NCBI GenBank assembly: GCA_018715935.1
Contig: DVKR01000019.1
Location: 1 to 36,480 of the forward strand
DNA from: Candidatus Aphodovivens excrementavium
Lineage (GTDB): Bacteria > Actinomycetota > Coriobacteriia > Coriobacteriales > Eggerthellaceae
DNA length: 36,480 nt
Reading direction: 5' to 3'
Under the pieces are notes generated by a model. It saw only the letters and a program-made list of their open reading frames with translations, did no database searches and was not told where the DNA came from. Shown here piece by piece: positions 1 through 8,481 of the stretch. The position numbers and the translations under genes are program-made. Positions within the stretch are counted from its first letter, which is position 1. The number at the start of each line of letters is the position of its first letter.

Positions 1-2052
1 AACGAGCACACGATGCAGGAGCGTCTTCCTTCTGCCACCTACAAGGAGCTCATGAAGACCGTCAAGGAGGGCGAGCCCCTCAACGAGGAGGTGGCCAACG
101 TCGTCGCCCACGCCATGAAGGAGTGGGCAATAGAGAAGGGCGCCACCCACTACACGCACTGGTTCCAGCCGCTTACGGGCATCACGTCGGAGAAGCACGA
201 CAGCTTCCTGGATCCTATAAGCGACGGCCGCGCCATCATGAGCTTCTCCGGCAAGGAGCTCATTAAGGGCGAGCCCGATGCTTCGAGCTTTCCTTCGGGC
301 GGCCTGCGCGCCACCTTCGAGGCGCGCGGCTACACGGCGTGGGACCCCACCAGCTACGCATTTATCAAAGACGAGGTGCTGTGCATCCCCACGGCGTTCT
401 GCAGCTACACCGGCGAGGCGCTTGACAAGAAGACCCCGCTTCTGCGCTCGATGGCGGCAATCGAAGAGCAGGTCAATCGCGTACTCTCCCTGTTCGGCGA
501 AGATCCTCAGCGCGTTGTGACCACGGTCGGCGCCGAGCAGGAGTACTTCCTTATTTCCGAAAAAGACTACGAGCGCCGTCGCGACCTCATCATGACCGGC
601 CGCACGCTGTTCGGCGCAATGCCCAGCAAAGGCCAGGAACTCGACGAGCACTACTTCGGCGCCATCCGCCCGACGGTGAACGAGTTCATGAAAGAGCTGG
701 ATAACGAGCTGTGGGCATTGGGAGTATCGGCGCGCACCAAGCACAACGAGGTGGCGCCCGCCCAGCACGAGCTCGCCCCCATCTTCACCAACGCGAACCG
801 CGCCATCGACGAGAACCTGCTCACCATGGAGAAGATGCGCCTTCTGGCAAGCCACCACGGCCTGGTGTGCCTGCAGCACGAGAAGCCGTTCGAGGGCATC
901 AACGGTTCCGGCAAGCACAACAACTGGTCAATCTGCGCCGGCTCGAAAAACCTGTTCGATCCGGGCGCGAACCCGCAAGACAACCTGCGCTTCCTGGTGT
1001 TTTTGACCTGCGTTATCGAAAGCGTTGACGAATACCAGGAGCTGTTGCGCATGAGCGTGGCAAGCGCCGGCAACGACCATCGCCTCGGCGCCAACGAGGC
1101 GCCTCCGGCAATCGTGTCGATCTTTTTGGGCGACGAGCTCAATGCGATCGTGGACGCGCTGGTGGGCGAGCATTCCTACAAGAGCGCCGAGCGCGTGTCT
1201 ATGGACTTGGGCGTAGACGTGTTGCCGAGCTTCCTCATCGACAATACCGACCGCAACCGCACCAGCCCCTTTGCTTTCACGGGCAACCGTTTTGAGTTCC
1301 GCATGCCGGGCTCGGCGGTGAACCTGGCCGATGCGAACATGGTGTTGAACACGGCAATGGCGAAGAGCCTGAAAGATTTCGCCGATGCCATGGGCGAGCG
1401 CACGGGCGAGGAGTTCGAGGAAGCGGCGATTGACTACATCAAGCAGACGCTGCGCGATCATCAGCGCATAATTTTCGGCGGCGACGGGTATTCCGAAGAG
1501 TGGGAAAAAGAGGCCGCGCGCCGCGGTTTGGCCAACCACAAGACCACGGCGGATGCGCTTCCGTGCTATGTGGCGCCGAAAAGCATTGCGCTGTTTGAGG
1601 AGATGCATGTCCTCTCCGAAACGGAGGTTCGCAGCCGCTACGAGGTAAAGCTTGAGAAGTACAACAAGCTGGTCAACATCGAGGCCAACGTGATGGATCG
1701 CATGGTGCGTCGCGCCTACCTGCCGGCGCTCAACAAATATGCCGGCGAGGTTGCCGGGCAGATCCAGCGCGAGAAGAGCGCGTTGGTGGGAGCCGATGTC
1801 GAGCAGCAGGAGGAGCTGCTCACGAAGGTGCTTGCCGGAAGCCGCGAGGTTGCCAAGCAGCTCAAGCTCCTGAACAAAGAGCATGCTGCAGCGCTGACGC
1901 TTGCCGACCAGCAGGAGCGGGCGAACCACTATGCGCATACCGTGCTGCCCATCATGGAGGCGTTGCGTTCGGCGGTAGATGCGATGGAGCTTATCGTCGA
2001 TAGGGAGTACTGGCCTGTTCCCACCTACGACGACATGCTGTTCTACTGCTAG
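1..2052 (+). CDS. glnN: Type III glutamine synthetase (GlnN), 5' end outside window
   Basis: ATP-dependent ligation of ammonia to glutamate in the cytoplasm. The reading frame is open from base 1, with four codons before the first ATG at 13, and the family normally has further residues before the conserved ERLPxATY stretch. The true start therefore probably lies upstream and the gene is 5' partial; 683 codons are visible against a usual 700 or so. Numbered from the ATG at 13, GAEQEYFL (173-180) is the glutamate/metal-binding region, [12 protein letters not shown] (245-256) and [10 protein letters not shown] (297-306) are the type III signatures, and the C-terminus ends [12 protein letters not shown], as GlnN proteins do. 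Large type III enzymes are unrelated in length to the 440-470 aa GlnA. No promoter is visible because the 5' region is missing. Confidence 0.95.
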   Translation, partial: NEHTMQERLPSATYKELMKTVKEGEPLNEEVANVVAHAMKEWAIEKGATHYTHWFQPLTGITSEKHDSFLDPISDGRAIMSFSGKELIKGEPDASSFPSGGLRATFEARGYTAWDPTSYAFIKDEVLCIPTAFCSYTGEALDKKTPLLRSMAAIEEQVNRVLSLFGEDPQRVVTTVGAEQEYFLISEKDYERRRDLIMTGRTLFGAMPSKGQELDEHYFGAIRPTVNEFMKELDNELWALGVSARTKHNEVAPAQHELAPIFTNANRAIDENLLTMEKMRLLASHHGLVCLQHEKPFEGINGSGKHNNWSICAGSKNLFDPGANPQDNLRFLVFLTCVIESVDEYQELLRMSVASAGNDHRLGANEAPPAIVSIFLGDELNAIVDALVGEHSYKSAERVSMDLGVDVLPSFLIDNTDRNRTSPFAFTGNRFEFRMPGSAVNLADANMVLNTAMAKSLKDFADAMGERTGEEFEEAAIDYIKQTLRDHQRIIFGGDGYSEEWEKEAARRGLANHKTTADALPCYVAPKSIALFEEMHVLSETEVRSRYEVKLEKYNKLVNIEANVMDRMVRRAYLPALNKYAGEVAGQIQREKSALVGADVEQQEELLTKVLAGSREVAKQLKLLNKEHAAALTLADQQERANHYAHTVLPIMEALRSAVDAMELIVDREYWPVPTYDDMLFYC

Positions 2053-2088
2053 GCATAGCCGGCGGTTTGGCGTGGTTCTTCCCAAAAG

Positions 2089-2104
2089 CGCCCCGCTTGG
2101 GGCG
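2089..2104 (+). terminator. Short GC hairpin after glnN
   Basis: CGCCCC and GGGGCG are perfect 6-bp arms around a 4-nt loop, 36 bases after the glnN stop. No T-run follows on the plus strand, so this is only a weak terminator candidate. Confidence 0.35.
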
Positions 2105-2239
2105 AAAGGGGGGAGGGCCGCGGAAGCCTCTGTGCGACTTTCGGGCGTTCCAAAAAAAGCTGGCACTTGGGCAGGCTGGAGCAGGGCTCAGGACGCCTGG
2201 CTCCGTGGCGGATCCCTTCCTAGGCTGCTCGTAGTTGAT

Positions 2240-2281
2240 TTGCTCACTGTACTGAGTAAAAATACTCAATACAGTGAGCAA
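2240..2281. repeat. 42-bp near-perfect palindrome
   Basis: Two 19-bp arms (2240-2258 and 2263-2281) flank AAAA. The left arm begins TTGCTCACTGTA and the arms differ at one base only. It is AT-richer than its surroundings. It does not look like an ordinary terminator, since no T-tract follows. It precedes what looks like the surviving 3' end of an ATPase gene (next entry), the same order as the perfect palindrome at 20278-20326 in front of an intact ATPase gene. The sequences of the two palindromes differ. It may be an operator or a recognition site. Confidence 0.9.
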
Positions 2282-2463
2282 TAACGCCGACGAGATATCC
2301 GACAGGAGGGTCAGAGGTAAAAAGCGGCAGGACGAAGAGCCAGGGGGGAATGGCTGCGTTTCTGCGAAGCTACCCGAATGCTGTTCGCGTAGTGGTGGGC
2401 GGCAGCTCGTCGGGATCTGTCAGCGTGGAAGACTTCCTAAGAGGCAAGGGTTTGCCCTTTTAA
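2281..2463 (+). pseudogene. Probable 3' remnant of an AAA ATPase gene
   Basis: Directly after the palindrome, the frame closed by TAA at 2461-2463 reads MAAFLRSYPNAVRVVVGG, then a serine/glycine stretch, then SVEDFLRGKGLPF. A hydrophobic strand, a GGxxxG-type turn and a VEDFLxGxxPxF ending resemble, from memory, the C-terminus of DUF4143-type AAA ATPases common in gut Actinobacteria. No Walker A or B sequence is present, so at most the last 40 or so codons survive and the rest would have been deleted. A GGAGG stands between palindrome and remnant (2304-2308). Family assignment is an inference from a short stretch; the alternative is chance coding similarity. Confidence 0.42.
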
Positions 2464-2484
2464 GAAGAGAGCGAAGAGACAAAA

Positions 2485-2516
2485 ACGCCGCAGCAGGACT
2501 TTTCCTGCTGCGGCGT
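2485..2516 (-). terminator. Strong intrinsic terminator
   Basis: Perfect 14-bp arms ACGCCGCAGCAGGA / TCCTGCTGCGGCGT around a 4-nt loop. Read on the minus strand the stem is followed by TTTTTG, so it terminates the small gene ending at 2541. On the plus strand it is followed by only three T after a C and may act weakly there. Confidence 0.8.
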
Positions 2517-2540
2517 CTTTCGATGCTATGAGGTAGAAGG

Positions 2541-2705
2541 CTACTTGGTGTAGTCCGCCATGAACGGGAACATCGTCTTCAGCGCGTCGCTCGCATTGCT
2601 GGATGCCGCTTTTTGAGCGGTTTTCTTTGTTGCGTCCATCTTCAGCTTGCTGGCGACGCCGTCGTAGTTGCGAGCCTGCATAATCTTGTCTACTGCCACG
2701 TTCAT
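2541..2705 (-). CDS. Small conserved-looking protein of unknown function (54 aa)
   Basis: I do not recognise this protein. The sequence begins MNVAVDKIMQARNYDGVASK and ends MFPFMADYTK. It is lysine/alanine-rich, soluble, with no membrane segment. The start at 2705 is chosen because AAGGGG lies 5 bases upstream. The longer in-frame extension to 2819 has no ribosome site and reads across an untidy leader. A strong terminator follows 25 bases after the stop, which supports a real single-gene transcript. A TTGACG at 2814-2819 (minus strand) might be its -35 box, but no good -10 matches it. Confidence 0.7.
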   Translation of the reverse strand: MNVAVDKIMQARNYDGVASKLKMDATKKTAQKAASSNASDALKTMFPFMADYTK

Positions 2706-3085
2706 GGTTTCCCCTTCTTTTCCGCTGCGGCTTATCCCCCAATTTGCCGCCCCCTCGATAGAGCCCCTTGAAACTCTGCGAGCAGGATACTCGCTTAAGA
2801 GGCGGTATGCAACCGTCAATCTGTAAAATCGCTACCGTTCACCGAAAAAATTTTGCTCGCACAGAAAGGACGGGGCGAGACGTCGACTCGTAATCACCTG
2901 TGCCCTCACCCCGGCGCATCGCTTTTCTAGGGTCGTGCGTGCGAAAAAGCTGGACGTAGAATGTAAAAAGGAAGATTGGTCGTAGAATAGGGGAGCGAAA
3001 CGCTATTGCTCCCAGGCTGCAGCGCCAGCGCAGTTGCTGACATTCGCGTGGCCGAGACATCGTTTGTGACAGGGAAGGAATCGTC
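2706..3085. other. 380-base divergent intergenic region
   Basis: This lies between the small minus-strand gene and the plus-strand membrane protein gene. It holds two copies of CGTAGAAT (2955-2962, 2981-2988), whose TAGAAT could be -10 boxes, and a 6-bp hairpin GGGAGC/GCTCCC (2991-2996, 3008-3013). No coding sequence is convincing. Confidence 0.4.
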
Positions 3086-3454
3086 ATGTTCGAGTTCCAT
3101 TGGTTCGATGCTCAGTTCTTCGAGATGCTGTTCCTTATCTGCTTTGCGGTGTCGTGGCCCTCGTCTATCGTTAAATCCGTTCGCGCGAAGACGGCAAAAG
3201 GCAAAAGCCTCGTGTTTCTGCTCTTTGCGTTTTGCGGCTACCTTTGCGGCATTACGTCAAAGTTGGTTGCAGATCAGCTGAGCTACACGCTGTTCTTCTA
3301 TATCTTCAACGAATGCCTGGTCACAACCGATCTTATTCTGTACTTCGTCAATAGGCGCCGTGACCGCATTGCCGACGAGAAGGCTCGCCGCGATGCCGAG
3401 AGGCTTGCCGAGCTTGAGGCGGCGGAGGCGGAGCGCAGCGCCGCTGCGCGCTAA
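3086..3454 (+). CDS. Small PQ-loop-like membrane protein with charged coiled tail
   Basis: The protein has 122 residues. Three hydrophobic segments are visible at about 10-28, 42-60 and 66-86. The first loop reads SWPSSIVKSVRAKTAKGKS, close to the PQ-loop/SemiSWEET pattern (proline in helix 1, then KS...K..KGKS) but with WPSS in place of PQ. Residues 88-122 form a highly charged, alanine/glutamate/arginine-rich helix likely to be cytoplasmic and coiled. SemiSWEETs are 3-helix sugar transporters that dimerise, so transport is possible, though the substrate and even the transporter role are inferred. The start is supported by GGGAAGGAA about 6 bases upstream. It stands alone between a divergent small gene and ilvE. 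Confidence 0.75.
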   Translation: MFEFHWFDAQFFEMLFLICFAVSWPSSIVKSVRAKTAKGKSLVFLLFAFCGYLCGITSKLVADQLSYTLFFYIFNECLVTTDLILYFVNRRRDRIADEKARRDAERLAELEAAEAERSAAAR

Positions 3455-3639
3455 TCGCTCGTTCGCGCCGCCTTGCGCGTTACAGAGCTCGAGGCTTTCG
3501 GCGTTTTGCTAGCGCAACGGCATCGCCTGGCAAGCTCGGGGTTTGCGTCGCTTTTTGAGCGGTGGCGTTGTTGCGAGTTGCGGCGTTGTTTTTCCGCCTG
3601 CTCATGATGGCGAAACGCCGAGAATTTACCAACTTGTAA

Positions 3640-3666
3640 TTACACTTTAGCCTGTTGGAGTACAAT
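3640..3666 (+). promoter_or_regulatory. Possible ilvE promoter
   Basis: TTACAC at 3640-3645 and TACAAT at 3661-3666 are separated by 15 bases, short of the ideal 17. The -10 hexamer is good and lies 74 bases before the ilvE start in an otherwise GC-rich sequence. The surrounding gap (3455-3740) shows nothing else convincing. Confidence 0.35.
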
Positions 3667-3740
3667 GGCGTGAAACGGACGCATTGCCCGCTGGGCTGCT
3701 GCGCCCTGCTGTACTGCCGAAGCAAGGAAGGGGAGAAGCG

Positions 3741-4664
3741 ATGGCTGACCTCACCGAAGTTGATTACATCTGGAAGAACGGGGAGATGGTGCCCTGGGCG
3801 GAGTGCACTACTCACGTGCTGTCCCACTCGTTGCATTACGGTTCTGCCGTGTTCGAGGGCGCGCGCTGCTACGAGGATCCCAAGACGGGCAAGAGCTACG
3901 TGTTCCGCCTGCGCGACCATATGGAGCGCCTGCACCGCAGCTGCAAGATCGCGATGATCGACCTGCCCTACAGCGTTGACGAGCTGTGCCAGGCAACTGT
4001 TGACGTCATCCGCAAGAACAACCTCAAGAAGTGCTACATCCGCCCGCTGGTGTACCGCGGCTATGGCCAGATGGGCGTCGATCCTACCGGCGCTCCGGTT
4101 GATGTGATTATCGCGGTGTGGCCGTGGGATTCCTACCTTGGCCCCGACGCGCTGGAGAATGGCGTGGCGGTTGGCGTGTCATCGTGGCGCCAGCGCTCCA
4201 TCAACGCTATTCCGCCGTCGATGAAGTCCGCCGCCTCGTACATGAACTCCATCCTCGCCAAGCTGGAGGCGAAGCAGCACGGCTACGTTGAGGCAATCAT
4301 GCTTAACGAGCAGGGTCTGGTATGCGAGGGCACGGGCGAGAATCTGTTCATCGTGCGCGACGGCATCCTTTCCACGCCGCCTCTGTCCGACGGTCTGCTT
4401 GAGGGCATCACGCGCGACACGATTCTGTGCCTTGCCGAAGATCTGGATATTCCGGCGATTGAGGAAAGCCTCACCCGCTCCGACCTTTACGTGGCCGACG
4501 AGGCGTTCTTCACCGGCTCTGCCGCCGAGCTTACGCCAATCGGCTCGATCGACGGCCGTCCGGTTGGCAAGCCTGGCGAGGTCACGCGCGCTATCCAGGA
4601 GCGTTTCTTCAACGTCGTATTCGGCCGTGTCGAGGAATACGCCGACTGGCTGACCGAGATCTAG
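3741..4664 (+). CDS. ilvE: Branched-chain amino acid aminotransferase
   Basis: PLP-dependent class IV aminotransferase, last step in leucine, isoleucine and valine synthesis and first step in their breakdown. The protein has 307 residues, the normal length for the short IlvE type. HVLSHSLHYGSAVFEGARCY near the N-terminus and YIRPLVYRGYGQMG are typical. The PLP-binding lysine is expected near MKSAASYMNSILAK, and EGTGENLFIVRDG is the class IV signature. The start at 3741 is chosen over an in-frame ATG at 3684 because AAGGAAGGGGAG precedes it and homologues begin close to this methionine. The next gene downstream, after 362 bases, is cimA, which fits isoleucine synthesis. Confidence 0.95.
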   Translation: MADLTEVDYIWKNGEMVPWAECTTHVLSHSLHYGSAVFEGARCYEDPKTGKSYVFRLRDHMERLHRSCKIAMIDLPYSVDELCQATVDVIRKNNLKKCYIRPLVYRGYGQMGVDPTGAPVDVIIAVWPWDSYLGPDALENGVAVGVSSWRQRSINAIPPSMKSAASYMNSILAKLEAKQHGYVEAIMLNEQGLVCEGTGENLFIVRDGILSTPPLSDGLLEGITRDTILCLAEDLDIPAIEESLTRSDLYVADEAFFTGSAAELTPIGSIDGRPVGKPGEVTRAIQERFFNVVFGRVEEYADWLTEI

Positions 4665-4666
4665 TA

Positions 4667-4695
4667 GGTTCCGCGTGCCGTAGGCACGCGGAACC
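4667..4695 (+). terminator. Hairpin directly after ilvE
   Basis: Perfect 13-bp arms GGTTCCGCGTGCC / GGCACGCGGAACC with a 3-nt loop begin two bases after the ilvE stop. There is no T-run, so it may terminate poorly or instead protect the 3' end of the mRNA. Confidence 0.65.
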
Positions 4696-4707
4696 GGCCG
4701 ACGCTGC

Positions 4708-4807
4708 GCGGGAGCGTGACGGCACGGCTGGCGTTCAAGGCGACCGCGATGGACCGCAGTCCAATCACGGCCGCCTTTCGCGCCATCCGCACTCGTCACG
4801 CTTCCGC
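4708..4807. other. 100-nt nested stem structure between ilvE and cimA
   Basis: The outer arms 4708-4721 (GCGGGAGCGTGACG) and 4794-4807 (CGTCACGCTTCCGC) pair over 14 positions, all Watson-Crick except one G-U. Inside, CGGCTGGCG (4724-4732) pairs with CGCCATCCG (4781-4789) except at one position, then AGGCG pairs with CGCCT, and GGAC/GTCC closes an apical hairpin. This much ordered pairing in an untranslated gap suggests a structured RNA, a cimA leader element or a small non-coding repeat. I do not recognise it as a T-box or a known riboswitch. The whole 4665-5026 gap contains no gene. Confidence 0.6.
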
Positions 4808-5026
4808 TCGCTGACGTTACGAACGACCTGTGCTGCAAAAGATATGGTAGGCGCGACAAAGAGCCGCACCGCATGCCACATTTGCTGCCAACGGTTGCGG
4901 CGAACGTCTTCTAGGCTTGTGCGCGTTTTCGGCCTGATTGTCCGCTTGCCGTTTGTTGGCGATTTCGCCTGCGACGCCCTCTAGGGCTTCCCTTCGGTTC
5001 ATCTCGTATAGGAGCCGCTCATCGCC

Positions 5027-6622
5027 ATGGAAAACCGCATCTACACATACGACTGCACGTTGCGCGACGGCGAGCAGGGCGAGGGGATCTCGCTCTCGCT
5101 GGAGGACAAGTTGCGCATCGTGCAGCGCCTCGATGCGCTCGGCGTCGATTTTGTCGAGGGCGGGTTTCCGGCATCCAACCCCAAGGACATCGAGTTTTTC
5201 AAGCGCGTTCGCGAACTCCCGCTTGAGCACGCGCGCATTGCCGCGTTCGGGTCTACTTGCCGTAAGGGCGTGGCGGCTGCCGAAGATGCCGGCCTGGCAG
5301 ATTTGCTTGCCAGCGGCGCTCCAGTGGTGACCATCGTGGGAAAAACATGGGATGCCCAGGTCACGCGCGCGCTGCAAACCTCCCTGGACGAGAACTTGCG
5401 AATGATTTCAGACTCCGTCTCTTACTTGAAGCAGCGGGGGCGCCATGTCGTGTTCGACGCCGAGCACTTCTTCGACGGTTACAAGGCCAATGCCGACTAT
5501 GCGCTCGCCTGTGTGCGTGCCGCTGCGGAGGCGGGAGCCGACTCGGTCGACCTATGCGAGACGAACGGCGGCGCGCTGCCTCACGAAGTGGCCGAGGCGG
5601 TGGGAGCGGTTGCTGCGGCACTGCCTGGTCAGCAGATTGGCATTCACTGTCATGACGATTCGGGCTGCGCGGTTGCCAGCACATTGACCGCAGTGCACTC
5701 CGGCGCAACGCAGGTGCAGGGCACCGTCAACGGCATCGGCGAACGCGTCGGCAATACCGATCTTTTGACGGTTATCGCCAACCTCGAGCTCAAAATGGAA
5801 TGCACGTGCATTGGCCGTGAGAACCTGCGCCAACTCACCGACGTCGCGAAATTCGTTGCGGAGACCTGCAACATCTCGGTGCCGGCGCACCACCCCTACA
5901 CGGGTTCTTCGGCGTTCGCGCACAAAGGGGGCTTGCATGCCAGCGCCATTGCGCGATTCCCCGAGGCGTATGAGCACACGCGGCCCGAGTACGTTGGCAA
6001 TGTCACGCGCATGTTGGTAAGCGAGCTTGCGGGAAAGGCGTCGTTGGTTGCCAAGGCGCGCAGCTTAGGCATCGATCTTGCCAACTACCCCGAAACGACG
6101 CAGCAGATTCTCGAAGAGATCAAGCAGCGCGAGGCGCAAGGCTATTCCTATGAGGTGGCAGACGGGTCGCTTGCCATTCTTCTCTTGCGCCATCTGGGGC
6201 AATACAAACCGCATTTCACGCTGGAGAGCTTCCGCGTGATCGTTGACGACCGCGAGGACACCGGTGCGCTTGCCAAAGACGCCATGAGCGAAGCAACCAT
6301 CAAGATCCATGTGGGCGATCAGCGCTTTGTAGCCACCGGTGAGGGAGCCGGTCCTGTCGAGGCGCTTGACGTGGCGTTGCGCATGGCAATTGGCGAATTC
6401 TTCCCTCAGGTGGATCAGATGGAGCTTGTCGACTTTAAGGTGCGCATCCTCGACGAGAACGTCGGCACGGGCGCCATTACGCGCGTTCTCATTACCACGA
6501 GCGACGGGGTAATGCGCTGGGGCACGGTAGGCGTGTCGGAAAACATCATCGAGGCATCTTGGAATGCGCTCGTCGATTCGATTGAGTACGGCTTGGCGCG
6601 ACGCGAGCTTGCGCTGCGCTAG
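5027..6622 (+). CDS. cimA: Citramalate synthase
   Basis: Condenses pyruvate with acetyl-CoA to (R)-citramalate, giving 2-oxobutanoate for isoleucine without threonine deaminase. The protein has 531 residues, the length of the Geobacter-type CimA group. The N-terminal HMGL-like barrel carries [10 protein letters not shown] (11-20) and the metal-binding HCHDD (207-211). After a linker, the region from about 400 to 520 is the LeuA-type allosteric domain ([19 protein letters not shown]). The [10 protein letters not shown] form, the [11 protein letters not shown] stretch and the length favour citramalate synthase over 2-isopropylmalate or homocitrate synthase. The start at 5027 follows AGGAG about 12 bases upstream. 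The nearby ilvE supports an isoleucine role; the structured sequence at 4708-4807 may lie in its leader. Confidence 0.93.
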   Translation: MENRIYTYDCTLRDGEQGEGISLSLEDKLRIVQRLDALGVDFVEGGFPASNPKDIEFFKRVRELPLEHARIAAFGSTCRKGVAAAEDAGLADLLASGAPVVTIVGKTWDAQVTRALQTSLDENLRMISDSVSYLKQRGRHVVFDAEHFFDGYKANADYALACVRAAAEAGADSVDLCETNGGALPHEVAEAVGAVAAALPGQQIGIHCHDDSGCAVASTLTAVHSGATQVQGTVNGIGERVGNTDLLTVIANLELKMECTCIGRENLRQLTDVAKFVAETCNISVPAHHPYTGSSAFAHKGGLHASAIARFPEAYEHTRPEYVGNVTRMLVSELAGKASLVAKARSLGIDLANYPETTQQILEEIKQREAQGYSYEVADGSLAILLLRHLGQYKPHFTLESFRVIVDDREDTGALAKDAMSEATIKIHVGDQRFVATGEGAGPVEALDVALRMAIGEFFPQVDQMELVDFKVRILDENVGTGAITRVLITTSDGVMRWGTVGVSENIIEASWNALVDSIEYGLARRELALR

Positions 6623-6658
6623 GGCTGTCGCGACCGTAACCAAAAGGAAGGTGCGAAT

Positions 6659-6958
6659 ATGGCAAAGATGAGGACGCCGGAGGTTGAGAGCTTGCTAAGC
6701 GTGTTCGCCGCCCTCGACGATGAAGACACCATATTCGCGCTGTTGGAAGACTTGTTTACTCCGCGAGAGATCAAGGAGACCTCGCAGCGTCTTGCGGTTG
6801 CGCGATTGTTGTCGCAGGGCAAGCCCTACTCTGCCATTGAGCGAGAGACCGGCGCTTCCGCGACGACGATTGCGCGCGTGTCCAAGTGCTTGGCCTACGG
6901 AACAGGCGGCTATGCTGCAGCGCTCAAGACGCTTGGGGAGAGTGCCCCGGAACGCTAG
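6659..6958 (+). CDS. yerC: TrpR-like regulator, YerC/YecD family
   Basis: This 99-residue protein is of the TrpR-like YerC/YecD family, an all-helical DNA-binding fold. LFTPREIKETSQRLAVARLL followed by SAIERETGASATTIARVSKCL is the family helix-turn-helix and matches YerC closely. YerC proteins are implicated in repression of purine/amino acid related operons, but their ligands are poorly known, so the target here is not inferred. The start is preceded by AAGGAAGG about 6 bases upstream. It begins 36 bases after cimA on the same strand and is probably co-transcribed with it. Confidence 0.88.
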   Translation: MAKMRTPEVESLLSVFAALDDEDTIFALLEDLFTPREIKETSQRLAVARLLSQGKPYSAIERETGASATTIARVSKCLAYGTGGYAAALKTLGESAPER

Positions 6959-7109
6959 CGCACGCATGCGGAATTGAGGGGCGCATCTGCCCCCGAACGT
7001 GCTATGCTTTCATCCCGATTTAATGAAACGCCTGGTTACTGGGCTTATATCGCTCAAGCGCGAATAATTCAGGCGGGCGGAGGATGTGAAAGGCTTAGGT
7101 GCGATTGCG

Positions 7110-7670
7110 ATGAAGCGGCTGCTGATCGTTGTTGACTACCAAAAGGATTTCGTCGATGGCGCGCTTGGGTTCGAAGGCGCTGCGGAGCTTGACGGGCGAA
7201 TTGCCGAGAAGATCGCGTCGTACCGTGCAACCGGCGACGAGGTGTGCTTCACGTTTGACACCCACCATCGCGATTACCTGAAAACGCAAGAAGGCCGCAA
7301 TCTTCCCATCGAGCATTGCATCGACGGCACGCCGGGACACGACCTGTACGGCGAGGTGGCATTGATGATGCGCGATTCAGATCACGTGTTCAAAAAGCCA
7401 TCGTTTGGCTCGGTGGAGCTGTTCGAGCGTTTGCGCGCGTCGCAGCGGACGGCGGACTCCGTAGGCAGCCAGCCGTTCTCCAGCATCGAGCTGGTTGGCC
7501 TGGTGTCGAACATCTGCGTCATCTCCAATGCAGTCTTGGCGAAAACTGCCTGCCCTGAGGTTCCTGTCATTGTGGATGCCGCATGCACCGGATCGGGCGA
7601 TGCGAACCTGCACGAAGCGGCGCTCGACATCATGGAAGGGCTGCAAATCCAGGTGGTCAACCGCGCCTAG
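7110..7670 (+). CDS. Cysteine hydrolase (isochorismatase/nicotinamidase-like)
   Basis: Cytoplasmic cysteine hydrolase of the isochorismatase superfamily, 186 residues. The Asp-Lys-Cys catalytic triad is visible: the aspartate in VVDYQKDFVDG near the N-terminus, the lysine in HVFKKPSFGS, and the cysteine in LVSNICVISNAV. Members cleave nicotinamide, isochorismate or related amides, and the substrate cannot be told from sequence; a nicotinamidase-like role in NAD salvage is one possibility. Start choice is uncertain. ATG 7110 agrees with the family N-terminus (MKRLLIVVDYQ). An in-frame GTG at 7086 has a GGAGG only 2 bases away. Confidence 0.85.
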   Translation: MKRLLIVVDYQKDFVDGALGFEGAAELDGRIAEKIASYRATGDEVCFTFDTHHRDYLKTQEGRNLPIEHCIDGTPGHDLYGEVALMMRDSDHVFKKPSFGSVELFERLRASQRTADSVGSQPFSSIELVGLVSNICVISNAVLAKTACPEVPVIVDAACTGSGDANLHEAALDIMEGLQIQVVNRA

Positions 7671-7695
7671 CGCACCCGAAGCAGAACGGTTTACG

Positions 7696-8316
7696 CTACT
7701 TTCGATGCCGTGCGAACCCGTCAAGGATGAGTTGCGCGCGGGTGCTGATGGGCGTTGTGTTGGTTGCAAGAAAACGGGGAATGTCTTCTAACGCAATCTC
7801 GAAAGGCAAAATTAGCTCGGAGTCTTCGGGCGTGGCATCGGCAACTTTTTCCACCTGCGCGAAGGCTACCTGAATGGTCTCGTCGGTAAGCCCTGCCGAA
7901 GAAAAGCCCACTTGCGGCAACAGCTCCAGGGCGTTTTCGAGATCGGTGCGCAGCGCATAGCCGGTTTCCTCCCGAAGCTCGCGGTCGATGCTGTGGGCGG
8001 GGTCTTCTCCGGGGTCGATGAGGCCCGCAGGGAACGCGATGCACCAGCTGTTCAGCGGATAGCGAAACTCTTTGATAAGCACCAGGGCGCCTTCACGCGT
8101 TTGAGGGACTACGCACACGGCGTCGGCGATAGGGGCTTCCCCCCGATTTCGTGCCTCAAGTTCTGCTCGGTAGACTTCGGGGCTTTTGCGCGATGCACTG
8201 TCGTAGCTAAAGCGTCGTCCATCGGGAAGCTCGTAGTGCAAAACATACTTTTTTATCCAGCCGTCGGCTTTCAATTCCAAATCGACGAAAGTGGGCTTTT
8301 CGCTGGCGGGGTTCAT
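7696..8316 (-). CDS. NUDIX hydrolase (ADP-ribose pyrophosphatase-like)
   Basis: Hydrolyses a nucleoside diphosphate linked to another group, most likely ADP-ribose or a nucleotide sugar. The Nudix box is clear: GLIDPGEDP, then five residues, then RELREETG. The preceding IKEFRYPLNSWCIAFPAG is the usual ADPRase-type strand. The protein has 206 residues. The start at 8316 has AAGGAGC about 5 bases upstream; an upstream in-frame extension to 8358 has no such site. It is convergent with the cysteine hydrolase (25-base gap). Confidence 0.88.
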   Translation of the reverse strand: MNPASEKPTFVDLELKADGWIKKYVLHYELPDGRRFSYDSASRKSPEVYRAELEARNRGEAPIADAVCVVPQTREGALVLIKEFRYPLNSWCIAFPAGLIDPGEDPAHSIDRELREETGYALRTDLENALELLPQVGFSSAGLTDETIQVAFAQVEKVADATPEDSELILPFEIALEDIPRFLATNTTPISTRAQLILDGFARHRK

Positions 8317-8364
8317 GAGGGGCTCCTTTGCGCGGAGGACGGATGCTTGCACTCCCATAGTAGC

Positions 8365-8392
8365 AGGAAAGCGGCCCGAAAGCCGCTTTCCT
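8365..8392 (-). terminator. Hairpin downstream of hsp20
   Basis: Perfect 11-bp arms AGGAAAGCGGC / GCCGCTTTCCT with a 6-nt loop lie between hsp20 and the NUDIX gene. The tail is only mildly T-rich. Confidence 0.6.
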
Positions 8393-8481
8393 CATGCGTT
8401 GCCGAGTTTCCAACGCGTTATGTGGTGTTATGCGGGGAGAGAGGGGCGCCGCATAACCGTGTTAACAAGACGAGAGTGATC

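Noticed and set aside
928..2166. 412-codon minus-strand open frame opposite glnN
   Set aside because: No recognisable domain or ribosome site; same cause, opposite strand of a certain gene.
2240..2281. Palindrome as the glnN terminator
   Set aside because: It lies 188 bases after the stop, has no T-run after it and an AAAA loop; its length is unusual for a terminator. Not excluded as a distant terminator.
4667..4807. T-box leader for isoleucine control of cimA
   Set aside because: No T-box sequence or specifier-loop layout could be found; only nested stems are seen.
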